A stretch of DNA of 64,000 nt from Fodinibacter sp963800505 (GTDB taxonomy: Bacteria > Actinomycetota > Actinomycetes > Actinomycetales > Dermatophilaceae): the NCBI GenBank assembly GCA_963800505.1, contig CAWDBL010000013.1, positions 1 to 64,000 of the forward strand, given 5' to 3'. This document shows positions 52,236 through 61,684 of the stretch, piece by piece. The notes under the pieces are model-generated. The model did not search any database. It had not been told where the DNA came from and worked only from the letters and a program-made list of their open reading frames with translations. Numbering within the stretch: the stretch's first letter is position 1; every line of letters begins with the position of its first letter. A program made the position numbers and the translations under genes.

Positions 52236-53477
52236 CTACGTCAGCAGGGCCCGGCGGGCCTCGAGGTGGCGGCGCTCGGGCGTCTCGTGGGTCAGCGCGA
52301 TGGCGTGGTCGTAGGCGGCAACCGCCTCCGCGGTGCGCCCCAGCCGCGCGAGCAGCTCGGCGCGGGTCGCCCAGGCCGGCTGGAACCGGACGGTGCGCCC
52401 GGCATCCACGTCGAGCAGTGCCAGGCCGGATGCCGGGCCCTCCACCTCCGCGGCGACCGCCGCCAGCGCGGTCGCGCTGCCCAGGCTCGGGGCGACGACG
52501 GCCAGCGACCGATGGAGCTCGAGCAGCGTCTGCCAGTCGGTGCGTCCGGTCTCGCGGCGGGCGCAGTGCACCGCCTGCACCGCCGCCTCGAGCTGGTAGC
52601 GGCCGACCACCCGCGCCGGGTGCGCGGCGCGCAGGTGGTCGTGGGCGCGGGCGATGAGCGCGGCATCCCAACGGTCGGTGTCCTGGGAGGCGAGCGGCAC
52701 GAACCGGCCGTCGGCGTCGAGGTGGGCCGGGCGGCGTGCGGCGGACAGCTCGACGAGGGCGGCGAGTCCGCGCACCTCCGGGTCGTCGGGCGCCAGCTCG
52801 GCGAGCACCTCGGCCAGGTGCAGTGCCTCCGGTGGCAGGTCGCGCTCGCCGGGTCCGGTCGACCACTCGATGACGTAGGCCGCGTAGACGGCGGCGAGCA
52901 CGGCATCCATCCGGTCCGGGAGCTCCGAGCGGTCGGGGAGTGCGAACGGGATGCGGTTGTCGCGGATGCGGCGCTTGGCGCGCACCAGCCGGGTGGCCAT
53001 CGTGCGCGTGGGCACGGCATAGCTGCGGGCGACCTGTTCCGCGGTGAAGCCGAGCACCGTGTTGAGCATGAGCGGGGTGCGGTCGGTGACGGTGATCGCG
53101 GGGTGTGCGCAGACCAGCATGAGCTCGAGGCGACGGTCGGGCACGGCATCCGGGTCGACGTCGTCGAGGTGGGCGGGGGCACGGGTCGCCGGGTCGAGCG
53201 GGGTGGTGCGGGTGGCCTCGGCCGAGCGCCAGCGGTCGCGCTGCCGGTTGCGTGCCACGGTGAGCAGCCAGGCGTCGGGGCGATCGGGGATGCCGTCGAC
53301 CGGCCAGCTGCGCAGGGCGCGCTCGAAGGCGTCAGCGAGGGCGTCCTCGGCGCCGGCGATGTCGGAGGTGCCGGCGGCGAGGAGCGCCAGGAGCCGGCCG
53401 TAGCTGGTGCGGGCCGCGAGCTCGGCCTGCACCAGCGCGGCGCGGCGGGCGCCGCCATCCGTCGACGGGGTGGTCAT
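52236..53477 (-). CDS. ECF42-type RNA polymerase sigma factor (SigJ-like with C-terminal DUF6596/TPR)
   Basis: A 413-residue sigma factor. Region 2 is at about 20-90 (LLALLAAGTSDIAGAEDALA, DAWLLTVARNRQRDRWRS). Region 4 is at about 125-175 (FTAEQVARSYAVPTRTMATR, VRAKRRIRD). A long C-terminal helical domain follows, characteristic of the ECF42 group, which uses it in place of an anti-sigma factor. The DGPF/YCII protein encoded just upstream is the usual partner of this group. The stop is nine bases from the phosphoesterase gene start. Confidence 0.9.
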   Translation of the reverse strand: MTTPSTDGGARRAALVQAELAARTSYGRLLALLAAGTSDIAGAEDALADAFERALRSWPVDGIPDRPDAWLLTVARNRQRDRWRSAEATRTTPLDPATRAPAHLDDVDPDAVPDRRLELMLVCAHPAITVTDRTPLMLNTVLGFTAEQVARSYAVPTRTMATRLVRAKRRIRDNRIPFALPDRSELPDRMDAVLAAVYAAYVIEWSTGPGERDLPPEALHLAEVLAELAPDDPEVRGLAALVELSAARRPAHLDADGRFVPLASQDTDRWDAALIARAHDHLRAAHPARVVGRYQLEAAVQAVHCARRETGRTDWQTLLELHRSLAVVAPSLGSATALAAVAAEVEGPASGLALLDVDAGRTVRFQPAWATRAELLARLGRTAEAVAAYDHAIALTHETPERRHLEARRALLT

Positions 53478-53513
53478 CGGAGGCAGCGTGGGGTCATCGT
53501 GCGCGGGTTGTGG

Positions 53514-53897
53514 TCACAGGGGGCAGGGCGCGGTCCAGGTGCCGTCGACGAACGAGGTCCAGCTGGGCCGGATCTCCATGACGCCGAACTGCGCGCCGGG
53601 GCACTTCTCGGCCCAGCCGAGCGCGGCGTCCAGGTCGGGGACATCGAGCACGAACACCCCCGCCAAGGCCTCCTTGGTCTCGGCGAACGGGCCGTCCTGC
53701 ACCTCCACCGACCCGCGGCGCAGGGTGAGGGTGGAGGCTGACGCGGTGGGCGTCAGCACCTCGGCGGCGACGAGCACGCCGGCCTCCTGCAGCGCGCGGC
53801 CGTAGGCGCCGAAGGCGTCCTGGGTCTCCTTGATGGCCTCGTCGGGGATCTCGCCGGGGGCGGGCTCGGCGTAGTTCATGAGCAGCAGGTAGCGCAT
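53514..53897 (-). CDS. YCII/DGPF-domain protein
   Basis: A 127-residue protein starting at ATG 53897, behind AAGGAG. MRYLLLMNYAEP at the N-terminus and QDGPFAETKEALAGVFVLDV with the DGPF motif near residue 70 define the YCII-related family genetically linked to ECF42 sigma factors. It probably takes part in the sigma factor's signalling, though no biochemical function is established. The two genes form an operon with a 36 bp gap. Confidence 0.9.
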   Translation of the reverse strand: MRYLLLMNYAEPAPGEIPDEAIKETQDAFGAYGRALQEAGVLVAAEVLTPTASASTLTLRRGSVEVQDGPFAETKEALAGVFVLDVPDLDAALGWAEKCPGAQFGVMEIRPSWTSFVDGTWTAPCPL

Positions 53898-53999
53898 GGT
53901 GTCTCCTTCGTCTGCGTCCATCGTCACGATGGCACGAACGGCGCCCGGGTGGCGGCGTCCACCGGGATGACGATCGAGGGCCGCCGAGATCGCCACCCG

Positions 54000-55910
54000 T
54001 CAGAAGGGCGGATCGTCGGGGAAGGTGTGCCGGCCGTCTCGGCGGAGTCGTCGGCAGGGTGTGGTGGTGCTGTCGAGGACGACGACGTCGGCCGCCGGGG
54101 TCAGCTCGGGCACGTGCCGGATGCGGTGGTCGTCGCGCCAGGAGGGGGTCGGCGGGTACCGATGTCGTCGGCCGGTGCGGGGCGGACCCGGGGCGGCGAA
54201 GTGTTCGAGGCGGAACTCGAGCTCGGTGTGCGGTCCGTCGGGGATGACGGTGCGTGCCCGGCTGGTGCTGACCGGCGGGGCCGGCTCACCTGGCCGGGTG
54301 GGTGGCGCGGTCAGGACGGTGGCGTGCAGGGCGTCGACGGGGTAGGTGGTCCGGACCCTGCCCGTGGGGTCGGTCCAGGTAGCGACACCGTCGGGGCCGA
54401 GGGTGACCCGCCAACCGCGTCGTTGCTTGACGCGGTGGTGGCGCCGGCACAGGCAGAGCAGGTTGTCGTCGGCGGTTCGGCCGGCCGGCCACGGTCGGAC
54501 GTGGTCGAGGTCGCAGAACACGGCGGCGACGGTGCAGCCGGGGAAGCGGCAGCGTCGGTCTCGGGCTCGAATCCGTTTCGCCATCCGGGCCGACGGCCGA
54601 TACGCCTCGGCACCGAACCCGGCAGCCGCCGCGACCACGGCCACCACGGGATCGGTCTGGGCGGCACTCGCGGCGCGGTCGGCCGGGGTCGCGTCTCCAT
54701 CTGTCGCGGTGGCGCTCGCATCGTCGTCGCGTGCGTCGGCCACGTCCGCGGGAGCCGGGGGGCCGGCGTGCGCAGATGAGCCCGCGATTGCTGTTGGTGC
54801 AGGTGCGGCGGCATCGCTGGCAAGCAGCGCACCGGTCGCCGGGTGGCAGGGGGCGACCTCGACGGAGGACGCGGAGTCGGCCGTGACGGCGAGCCACTGC
54901 CGCGACACGAGCACCGGCTGCCCGGCGGCCGGCCCGGTGACCTCGACAAGGTCGCCGTCGCCGACAGCGGTGGGCACCTCGGCACCGGCAGTGGTGGTGC
55001 TTCCCTCCGCGGTGGTGGGCGCGGGCAGGGCCGTCGCCGGGACAGTCACCGTCAGCACCGTCTCGATCGTGGCGTGGCCGGCGACGAGGTCGGTCAGTGC
55101 CTTGGCCCGGGCCCGTTCGATGGTGGCGCACTTCGCGTCGGAGACGTACTGGCGGGCCAGGGCGTCGATCGCGGCCCACGCCTGGGCGGCCTCCTCGGAG
55201 GGGAAGGTGCCTTCCCACTTGTCGACGCCGGGCTCATCGGCCCAGCGACGCAGCCCGGACTCGGCCCGGGCGCGGGCGGCGCGCTGCAGCAGCAGGTCGG
55301 GGCTGATCCGGGCCAGGACCCGCCGGCAGCGGCGCCGCAGGTGGGTGCCGTCCTCGCGCTCGAAGTGCTCCTCCAGGGCGGCGACCACGCTGGCGCGGAC
55401 CTCCGCGGGCGCGTGCTCGAGCTCATCGGCGACCACGCCGGCCCGGTACGCATCCAACCGCCCGGCGCCCATCGCTGCGTGCAACCCACCCAGCCCGGTG
55501 TGCGTGTCAGACCCCGCTGGGCCGTCGGCGGCCAGGTGCGCCGCGGTGCGTACCCGCCGCTCGGCGTGCAGCGGCGCGGTGACCAGCACTCCGGACAGGA
55601 TCGACGGGGCATCCAACGCAATGTGCCCGAGCGCCTTGTGGGTCTCGACCTCGGTGCCGTCCTCGAGCCACTCCGGCTCGATCGCGGCCAACCGCACGAT
55701 CGCCGCGTCCTGCGCCGCGTTCGCGACGTCGGTCACCTGCTGCAAGCTGCTGATCGCCGCCGCCCACTCCGCCCGGGACCCGCTCACCGAGGTGGTGGCG
55801 AAAGCACCGGCCAGGGCAGCCAGGGCCACCTCGGCGGCCGCTTGGACCCCACCCACCCCGACGCTCGTCGCGGCCTCCACCTGACTCGGCACGACCCCCA
55901 CTGTGCTCAC
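54000..55910 (-). CDS. DUF222 / HNH endonuclease domain protein
   Basis: A 636-residue protein of the actinobacterial DUF222-HNH family. An N-terminal helical DUF222 domain spans about 30-300. The variable Ala/Thr-rich middle runs to about 430. An HNH nuclease motif at about 455-505 has CRFPGCTVAAVFCDLDHVRP, a DNLLCLCRRHHRVKQ segment and four cysteines that may bind zinc. These genes occur in many copies per genome. They are thought to be of mobile or selfish origin, but no activity is firmly known. A Pro-rich tail follows. Confidence 0.9.
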   Translation of the reverse strand: MSTVGVVPSQVEAATSVGVGGVQAAAEVALAALAGAFATTSVSGSRAEWAAAISSLQQVTDVANAAQDAAIVRLAAIEPEWLEDGTEVETHKALGHIALDAPSILSGVLVTAPLHAERRVRTAAHLAADGPAGSDTHTGLGGLHAAMGAGRLDAYRAGVVADELEHAPAEVRASVVAALEEHFEREDGTHLRRRCRRVLARISPDLLLQRAARARAESGLRRWADEPGVDKWEGTFPSEEAAQAWAAIDALARQYVSDAKCATIERARAKALTDLVAGHATIETVLTVTVPATALPAPTTAEGSTTTAGAEVPTAVGDGDLVEVTGPAAGQPVLVSRQWLAVTADSASSVEVAPCHPATGALLASDAAAPAPTAIAGSSAHAGPPAPADVADARDDDASATATDGDATPADRAASAAQTDPVVAVVAAAAGFGAEAYRPSARMAKRIRARDRRCRFPGCTVAAVFCDLDHVRPWPAGRTADDNLLCLCRRHHRVKQRRGWRVTLGPDGVATWTDPTGRVRTTYPVDALHATVLTAPPTRPGEPAPPVSTSRARTVIPDGPHTELEFRLEHFAAPGPPRTGRRHRYPPTPSWRDDHRIRHVPELTPAADVVVLDSTTTPCRRLRRDGRHTFPDDPPF

Positions 55911-56106
55911 CCCCGAACGACTTCCTGCGCTGCTCGATCTGCTACTGCAAACCTAGCGGCGACCACCGACAGGCACCCCGTCACCAACGGCCCAACCAGG
56001 CTGCCTCACAGCCACTTTGACTACGCCGTGAGCGAACGCGGCGGGCCCCGCCGGTGTCAGCGGCGGACCAGGGAACCCGTGGACACAAGGGCTCGGCGAC
56101 TCGTGG

Positions 56107-57414
56107 TCAGCAGATCAAACGTGCCCCCACCCACGCCCCGACCGCCGTGCCGACCCGTGCTCCCTCGGTGTCCGCCGTCCGGAAGTGGATGCCGGCCCAT
56201 ACCCGGGCGTCCACGCCCTCCTGGTTCAACGTCGCCGCCTCGGCGTAGTGGCGCACGGTGCCGGTCACGCTCGACTCGATCGTCAGGTCGACCCGACTGC
56301 TCCTCTCCAGCGACCGAAGGGCCCGCGTGACCGACCCGATGACGGTGGTGTGGCCGCTGAGGTAGTCGGGGAAGGGCGGGGTGGCGAGCAACGGAGTCCA
56401 GTCCGGGTCCGCCACCGTCGCGGCGTTGCCGTCGGTGTCCGCGAGCCGGATCGCGGTGACCGGGCGCCAGTTGCCGTAGTGGAGCTTGGCGTCCCAGGAC
56501 GTGATGGCCCCGTCTGCACCGGCGAGCGTGGCCACCGCCAGGTAGCGAGCCGCCTGCATCGCGCCGAAGCCGTGGCGCACCACGTGGTCGCGGTAGGCCC
56601 CCTGCAGCTGCACGCTGAGGTTCCCCGCGAAGAAGCGGGCGACCTCGGTCTGCGGCGCGGTGCGCAGGGTGCTGCCGGCCGACCCCACCGCAGCCACCTC
56701 CGCGAGGTCGCGGGCGTACCTCCTCGACGCCAGCGCCGGGGGCGGACCCGGCCGGAACTGGTCGTGCGACCGCAGCACGAACGGCCGCATCACGCCGAGC
56801 CATGGCGCGAGGAAGGCCGCGTTGGCGGGGGGAGTGGGCCGCCAGACGCCGGGTGCCAGGGGCCTGCTGAACGTCACCGGGGCGAGCCACCCGTCGCCCG
56901 AGCGCTGGGCGATGAGGTGCGCCGCGGTCCGCTCGCCGTGGGCGACTCCCGCGAGGGTGGCGGCATCCTGAGGAAGCGCCGCGAGTGCTGCGGCATACGC
57001 CGCTTCGACCCGCGCCGTGCCGACCGGGACGTAGGCGTTGAGCACGCGTCGAGCAGCAGCGGCCACTGCCGCGGCGGTCGAGGCACCGGAGGGTGCCCGC
57101 ACCGTCGAACGGTAGAGGTGCGCCCCCCGGATGCCCGCGACGGCGTTGTAGACGGCCGCCTGCACGTAGGCCATGCCCACGGCCATGACCGGTGCGGGCA
57201 TGGCCGCGTCGACCGAGAGCACCGTGGATGCCGTGGCGTTCCACGCGAGCACCGCCGCCGCCCCCTCCGGCGGCGCGGGTGAGGGGTGCGCGGATGCCGG
57301 GCGCGGCGCCGCGGCGAGCGCGGCTCCGGCCAGAGCGAGGCTGACCAGGGCCCGGCGTGAGGTCACCGGGGAGGTGCGGGAGTGCGTGCTTGCGGGGTGT
57401 GACGCGGGATCCAT
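56107..57414 (-). CDS. exported vanadium haloperoxidase-like PAP2 protein
   Basis: A 435-residue protein with a twin-arginine signal (TSRRALVSLALAGAALAAAP, residues 18-37), so it is folded in the cytoplasm and exported. The vanadate/phosphate-binding residues of the haloperoxidase branch are present: KLHYGNWRPVTAIR (Lys and Arg), YLSGHTTVIGS (histidine acid-base) and AGIHFRTAD (Arg/His pair). It could oxidise halides or act as an acid phosphatase. No peroxide-producing neighbour is seen. Confidence 0.88.
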   Translation of the reverse strand: MDPASHPASTHSRTSPVTSRRALVSLALAGAALAAAPRPASAHPSPAPPEGAAAVLAWNATASTVLSVDAAMPAPVMAVGMAYVQAAVYNAVAGIRGAHLYRSTVRAPSGASTAAAVAAAARRVLNAYVPVGTARVEAAYAAALAALPQDAATLAGVAHGERTAAHLIAQRSGDGWLAPVTFSRPLAPGVWRPTPPANAAFLAPWLGVMRPFVLRSHDQFRPGPPPALASRRYARDLAEVAAVGSAGSTLRTAPQTEVARFFAGNLSVQLQGAYRDHVVRHGFGAMQAARYLAVATLAGADGAITSWDAKLHYGNWRPVTAIRLADTDGNAATVADPDWTPLLATPPFPDYLSGHTTVIGSVTRALRSLERSSRVDLTIESSVTGTVRHYAEAATLNQEGVDARVWAGIHFRTADTEGARVGTAVGAWVGARLIC

Positions 57415-57526
57415 GGCGGGCTCCTTGCTGCCGGTCGCCCGCCCGAGCGGCGGGTCGACGTCGAGCCTCGTCCGCCCGCTACCTCAGGTGCATCGGTCGG
57501 CCCCCCTCAGAATGTGCCGCGGGCCT

Positions 57527-60500
57527 TCACCCATCGTCGCGCTCACCATCGTCGCTCTCACCGATCCGGCGGGCCCACGCGGCTGCCTGGACCCGCGTCG
57601 TGGTGCCGCTCTTGTGGAGGATGTTCGAGACGTGCACGCTCACGGTCTTGGTGCTGATGAACAGCTCGCGGGCGATCTCCCCGTTGCTCCGCCCGGCCAC
57701 CACGTGGTCGAGCACCTCCCGCTCCCGGTCAGTGAGCAGGGCCAACCGGGGGCTCGCCGGATGCTCGGGCGCCACCGCCGCAGCCGACGGCGCGACCGAC
57801 GGTGCGGTCGACGCCGCTCGGTCGCCGACGGCATCCAAGGGGATGCGAGCGGCTCGCGCCACCGACTCCACCTCCTCGCGCAGTGGTCGCGCGCCCAACC
57901 GCACCGCCGTGGCGTGGGCGGAGCGCAGCGCCTCTGCTGCCGCACCGCGGGTGGCGTGATCGCTCAGCAGTGCCTGTCCCTGGCGCCAGGCGGCCAACGC
58001 CTCCTCCCAGACCAGACCCGCGGCACCGGCCTGCTCACGCAGGCGTTGCCAGGCGTCCGCCTGTCCCGCTTCGCCCCGGCAGCGACGACTCTCCGCCTCG
58101 AATCTCGCCCCGTCCACGCGCCCTACGGGGGCCGATCCCATGGTGTCGGTGAAGGGCGTCCCGGGCAGCGCCGCCCGTCGGGCCACCAAGGCGTCCAGGG
58201 CCGCGACAGCGGCGTCGGACCCGGCCGGGTCACCGAGGTCGCGGGCCCGCTCCCGCAGGGCGGCGCAGCCGGTCGCGCCCCAGGCCATCAGCGGATCGAG
58301 ACCCCGGAGGTCGACGCCGTAGTAGGCGAGGTGCCACCGGTCGTTCAGGTACTCCAAGGCATGCTCGAGCTCACCACAACCCAGCATCACCTCGACGGTA
58401 GTCTCCGTGATCGGCGCCCCTTCGAAGTCGGGTGCGACGAGCTCGGACACTCGCTCCAGGTGGCGCAGCGCCTCGGGTCGGTTCCCCCGACGCACCGCCA
58501 ACCGTGCGGCCTGGCAGCGGGCCATGGCTCCCGCGATCCCGGTTCCTGCGGCGACGGCCGGGCGGATGAGCTCGTGCGCCTCGTCCCAACCCCCGAGCGC
58601 CAGCAGCATCGCCGCTCCGAGGCCCGCGAGGAAGTGCCCGTAGTGGCTGCTGCCGGCGGACAGCGCGGCCGCGGAGGCACTCATGGCGACCTGCGCTGCA
58701 TCCGCCAGTCGTCCGTCGCTTTCGAGGCGGTTGAACTGCCAGATGGCCACCTCTGCCGCCAAGGTCGGATCAGTGGTTGCGGCCAGCGAGTGCGCCTCCT
58801 CGAGCTCGCCCAGGACGTCGACAGCGGGATCCAGCAGGGTCACCATGGCGGATGCGGTGAGGGCGTGCGAGAGGGCGTGGTCGGAGCCGGACCGGTGTGC
58901 CGCGGCCAGGGCGGCTGCGGCCAATGCCCCGCCGGGGAGCGGCTGACCGGCGGAGTCCACCGGGTCGTCCGGCGCGGGGGTCTCGTCCCACGCTCGGGCC
59001 ATCGCGAGCCGGGCGAGGGCCACGGCGGCCTCCGGGCTGTCGGGGGCGTGCGCGGTGAGTTCGACGGCCGTGTCCATCTCGGGCCGGTACCAGAACTGGC
59101 CGGGCGACCGATGCCAGTCGGCGCGGCTCCACGCCACGAGCAGGGCACTGGCGGTCAACGGGTCGGCGTCTCGGTCGACGATGCCCAGCGCGGTGTCCAG
59201 CAGGTCGTGGGCCGAGCCGAAGTCGCCGACGGCCTCGGCGGTCTCGGCGGCGCGGCGCATCAGCGTCACGTGGTCGGGAGCGTCAGCCCGCGCCGGCGGC
59301 GAGATCGACGGCCACAGCGAACACGCGCGCCTGAGGTGCTCCGCCACCTCGGCGGTGGCCTGTAGGCGGGCGGCGTGGTCGGCCGCCACGAGTGACCAGC
59401 GGAACGCCGCATCCACGTGACCCGCGGCTGCGTGGTGGACGGCGAGGTCGGCTGCCAGGGGGCCCGGGCGCTCGCCTGCGCTGGCCTCGAGCACCGCTGC
59501 GTACGTGGCATGCAGGGGCGCCGAGCGGGCTGCGTCGAGGGTGTCGACCAGCACCTCCGCCAGGATCGGGTGCCAGAACCAGTAGGTGTGGTCCGCGCCG
59601 AGCCGCAGTACGCCCGTGTCGACCGCCTCGCCCAGCAGCTGCGGGACCCCGTCGACCGAGGGAAGGGCGAGCCCGGTCACCGCGACGACCAGCTCGTGGT
59701 CGACCGGACGACCACCGACCGCCATCAGCCTGGTCACCTCGCGGGCGGGCCGGGACAGCGCGTGCCACCGGGCGAGGGCCGCGTCGCGCAGAACCTGGGG
59801 GCTGCCGTCGGGTAGCCCCCGGTCACCCGAGGCCGCGTTCCTCACGAGCAGCTCGGTCAGGTAGGCGTTGCCCTGCGAGCGGCGGTGCACGTCGGCGACG
59901 AACTCTTCGGCCGCGGGTGACGGCAACAGGGTCGCGATCAGCTCCTCGGTCTCCGACACGTCCAGGCGCTCGAGGGTCAGCTCGCCGACGTGCGGGATCC
60001 TGCGCACGTCGGCGAGCCAGGTGTGCAGGGGCCCGCCCTCGGGACGCTCGTCGAGGCGGATGGTGACGACGACCCCCAGGCGCTCGGCACCGAACCCCGT
60101 GACCAGGTAGGCCAGGCAGTCGAGCGACGCGCTGTCGGCCCACTGCAGGTCGTCGACGACGAGCACCGTCGGGGCGTGCCGTGCCAGCCGGACCAGTGCG
60201 GTGTCGATCCAGGACAGCACCGTGCCGGGGACCGGCCCGCCGCTGCGCACGCCGAGCGAGGGCAGCAGCGCCCGCAGTTCCCGGGCGTCCGCGAACACCC
60301 GCTCGACGAGCGAGGGGTCGGCCTGCACTGCCCAGCGGTCGAGCGCCGACAGCACGGGCGCGTACGAGAGGCTGGCCGAGCCGAAGTGCACGCACGACCC
60401 CCACAGCACCTCGTAGCCGTTGCCGGCGAACTCGGCGCAGACGTCGCGCACCATCCGCGTCTTGCCGATGCCGGCCTCACCGTGCACCACCATCGCTCCG

Positions 60501-60601
60501 GGGCGCCCCAGGGCCGCCTCCTGGAAGAGGGCACGAAGCGCGGCCGTCTCCTCCCGCCGGCCCACGAGGCGGGACGGTGGCTCCTGCGGGGTGGCAGCCA
60601 T
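57527..60601 (-). CDS. large ATPase-LuxR family regulator
   Basis: A 1024-residue regulator of the LAL type. Walker A is GEAGIGKTRMVRD near residue 41. Walker B is VLVVDDLQWADSASLD near 145. A long TPR-like middle follows. The C-terminal LuxR HTH is at about 955-1015 (LTDREREVLDHVVAGRSNGE, STKTVSVHVSNILHKSGTTT). It lacks a clearly linked target gene: downstream is the exported PAP2 protein in the same direction, 113 bp away, which is the best candidate. It is a separate lineage from the three other large ATPase regulators in this window. Confidence 0.9.
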   Translation of the reverse strand: MAATPQEPPSRLVGRREETAALRALFQEAALGRPGAMVVHGEAGIGKTRMVRDVCAEFAGNGYEVLWGSCVHFGSASLSYAPVLSALDRWAVQADPSLVERVFADARELRALLPSLGVRSGGPVPGTVLSWIDTALVRLARHAPTVLVVDDLQWADSASLDCLAYLVTGFGAERLGVVVTIRLDERPEGGPLHTWLADVRRIPHVGELTLERLDVSETEELIATLLPSPAAEEFVADVHRRSQGNAYLTELLVRNAASGDRGLPDGSPQVLRDAALARWHALSRPAREVTRLMAVGGRPVDHELVVAVTGLALPSVDGVPQLLGEAVDTGVLRLGADHTYWFWHPILAEVLVDTLDAARSAPLHATYAAVLEASAGERPGPLAADLAVHHAAAGHVDAAFRWSLVAADHAARLQATAEVAEHLRRACSLWPSISPPARADAPDHVTLMRRAAETAEAVGDFGSAHDLLDTALGIVDRDADPLTASALLVAWSRADWHRSPGQFWYRPEMDTAVELTAHAPDSPEAAVALARLAMARAWDETPAPDDPVDSAGQPLPGGALAAAALAAAHRSGSDHALSHALTASAMVTLLDPAVDVLGELEEAHSLAATTDPTLAAEVAIWQFNRLESDGRLADAAQVAMSASAAALSAGSSHYGHFLAGLGAAMLLALGGWDEAHELIRPAVAAGTGIAGAMARCQAARLAVRRGNRPEALRHLERVSELVAPDFEGAPITETTVEVMLGCGELEHALEYLNDRWHLAYYGVDLRGLDPLMAWGATGCAALRERARDLGDPAGSDAAVAALDALVARRAALPGTPFTDTMGSAPVGRVDGARFEAESRRCRGEAGQADAWQRLREQAGAAGLVWEEALAAWRQGQALLSDHATRGAAAEALRSAHATAVRLGARPLREEVESVARAARIPLDAVGDRAASTAPSVAPSAAAVAPEHPASPRLALLTDREREVLDHVVAGRSNGEIARELFISTKTVSVHVSNILHKSGTTTRVQAAAWARRIGESDDGERDDG

Positions 60602-60668
60602 CCCGGCAGTCTCCCGCCGCCGCGGGCGGATGTCACGCGTGTGCGCCGCCGGCGCGCAGGCCGAGGCG

Positions 60669-60971
60669 TCAGGCGCCGTAGACGAGCGGCACGTAGTCCG
60701 GATGCCGCTGGATCCACGCCTTGATGAACGGGCAGAGCGGCATCACCTTGCGCGCCTTCTCCTCGGCCACCTCGTCGAGTGCCGACCGCGCGAGCGCGCC
60801 GCCCACGCCCTTGCCCTCGAACGCCGGGTCGACCTCGGTGTGGGTGAACACCACGAGCTCGTCGGTCAGCTGGTAGGCCGCGATGCCGGCCAGCTCGTCG
60901 CCGATCCGGGCCTCCCAGCGGTGCTCGTCCTCGTTGCGGGTCACGACGACCTGCTCGCTCACGTCACTCAC
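60669..60971 (-). CDS. YidJ/YjdJ-like GNAT acetyltransferase
   Basis: A 100-residue minimal GNAT protein of the N-acetyltransferase domain PF14542 type. EARIGDELAGIAAYQL, VVFTHTEVDPAFEGKGVGGA (acetyl-CoA loop GKGVGGALA near residue 60) and MPLCPFIKAWIQRHPDY at the end are family hallmarks. GTG 60971 is preferred because AGGAGG stands a few bases upstream; ATG 61001 would overlap the upstream gene. Confidence 0.88.
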   Translation of the reverse strand: MSDVSEQVVVTRNEDEHRWEARIGDELAGIAAYQLTDELVVFTHTEVDPAFEGKGVGGALARSALDEVAEEKARKVMPLCPFIKAWIQRHPDYVPLVYGA

Positions 60972-60997
60972 GCGAACCACCTCCTGACGACACCCTC

Positions 60998-61504
60998 TCA
61001 CCCACCGCGCCAGAAACGTTCGGGCAGAACAAGCCCGGCGCCGTCCGAGGCATCCAGCAGGGCCACGAGCTCGCGCTCCTCGTAGCGGAAGTGGCTCTCC
61101 ATGACCGCATCCACCCCCTGGAGGTGCTGCAGCACCAGGTCGCCCGGGGCCCCTGCTCCCACCAGGTGCTCGAGGTCGGACAGCAGGGTGCCGATCATGG
61201 CGTGGTCCTGCTCCAGGCGGTCGACCACCGGGTCGAGCCCGGGGAACGAGCGACGCAGCCAGGGGAACAGTGCGGCGTCCTCGTCGCGGTGGTGCGCCCC
61301 GAGCGTGCTGCAGACCGTCCGGCAGCGCAGCACGAGGTCATCGGTCAGGGATGCCGTCGCCGCCGTTGGGTCCAGTCCCTCGCGGGCGTCGTCGAGCACG
61401 TCCCGGATGCGGTCGTGCAGCCGCCGCAGCTCCGCGCCCAGGGCGACGACGCGGGCAGCGCCACCGGGCGCGGTCCGGGCCGCTGCTCCATCTCCGACCG
61501 GCAT
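60998..61504 (-). CDS. hemerythrin HHE domain protein
   Basis: A 168-residue four-helix-bundle protein starting at ATG 61504. Putative di-iron ligands are LRRLHDRIR, STLGAHHRDEDAALFPWLRR (HHxxED), LEQDHAMIGTLLSDLE and MESHFRYEERELVALL (HFxxEE). It is probably a cytoplasmic oxygen, NO or iron sensor or store. It is upstream of, and in line with, the small GNAT gene (27 bp between the chosen ends). Confidence 0.85.
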   Translation of the reverse strand: MPVGDGAAARTAPGGAARVVALGAELRRLHDRIRDVLDDAREGLDPTAATASLTDDLVLRCRTVCSTLGAHHRDEDAALFPWLRRSFPGLDPVVDRLEQDHAMIGTLLSDLEHLVGAGAPGDLVLQHLQGVDAVMESHFRYEERELVALLDASDGAGLVLPERFWRGG

Positions 61505-61684
61505 CCGTCCACGGTAGGGGCGCCCCGGCATCCGGGGAACCACTGACCCGACCCCCAACAAGGGGGCCTGACCCCAAAAGTGCGAGGGCGGCGTCATCGG
61601 GACGCCTACGCTGGTGGAGGCAAGGACCCTGCCCGTCACCCCAACGGGCGCCCCCGGTGACCCCCGTCCCACGCAAGGAGCGTC

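Noticed and set aside
51939..53741. 600-residue plus-strand frame
   Set aside because: Shadow of the phosphoesterase, ECF42 sigma and YCII genes.
57173..59365. 730-residue plus-strand frame
   Set aside because: Antisense to the PAP2 protein and the large LuxR-ATPase.
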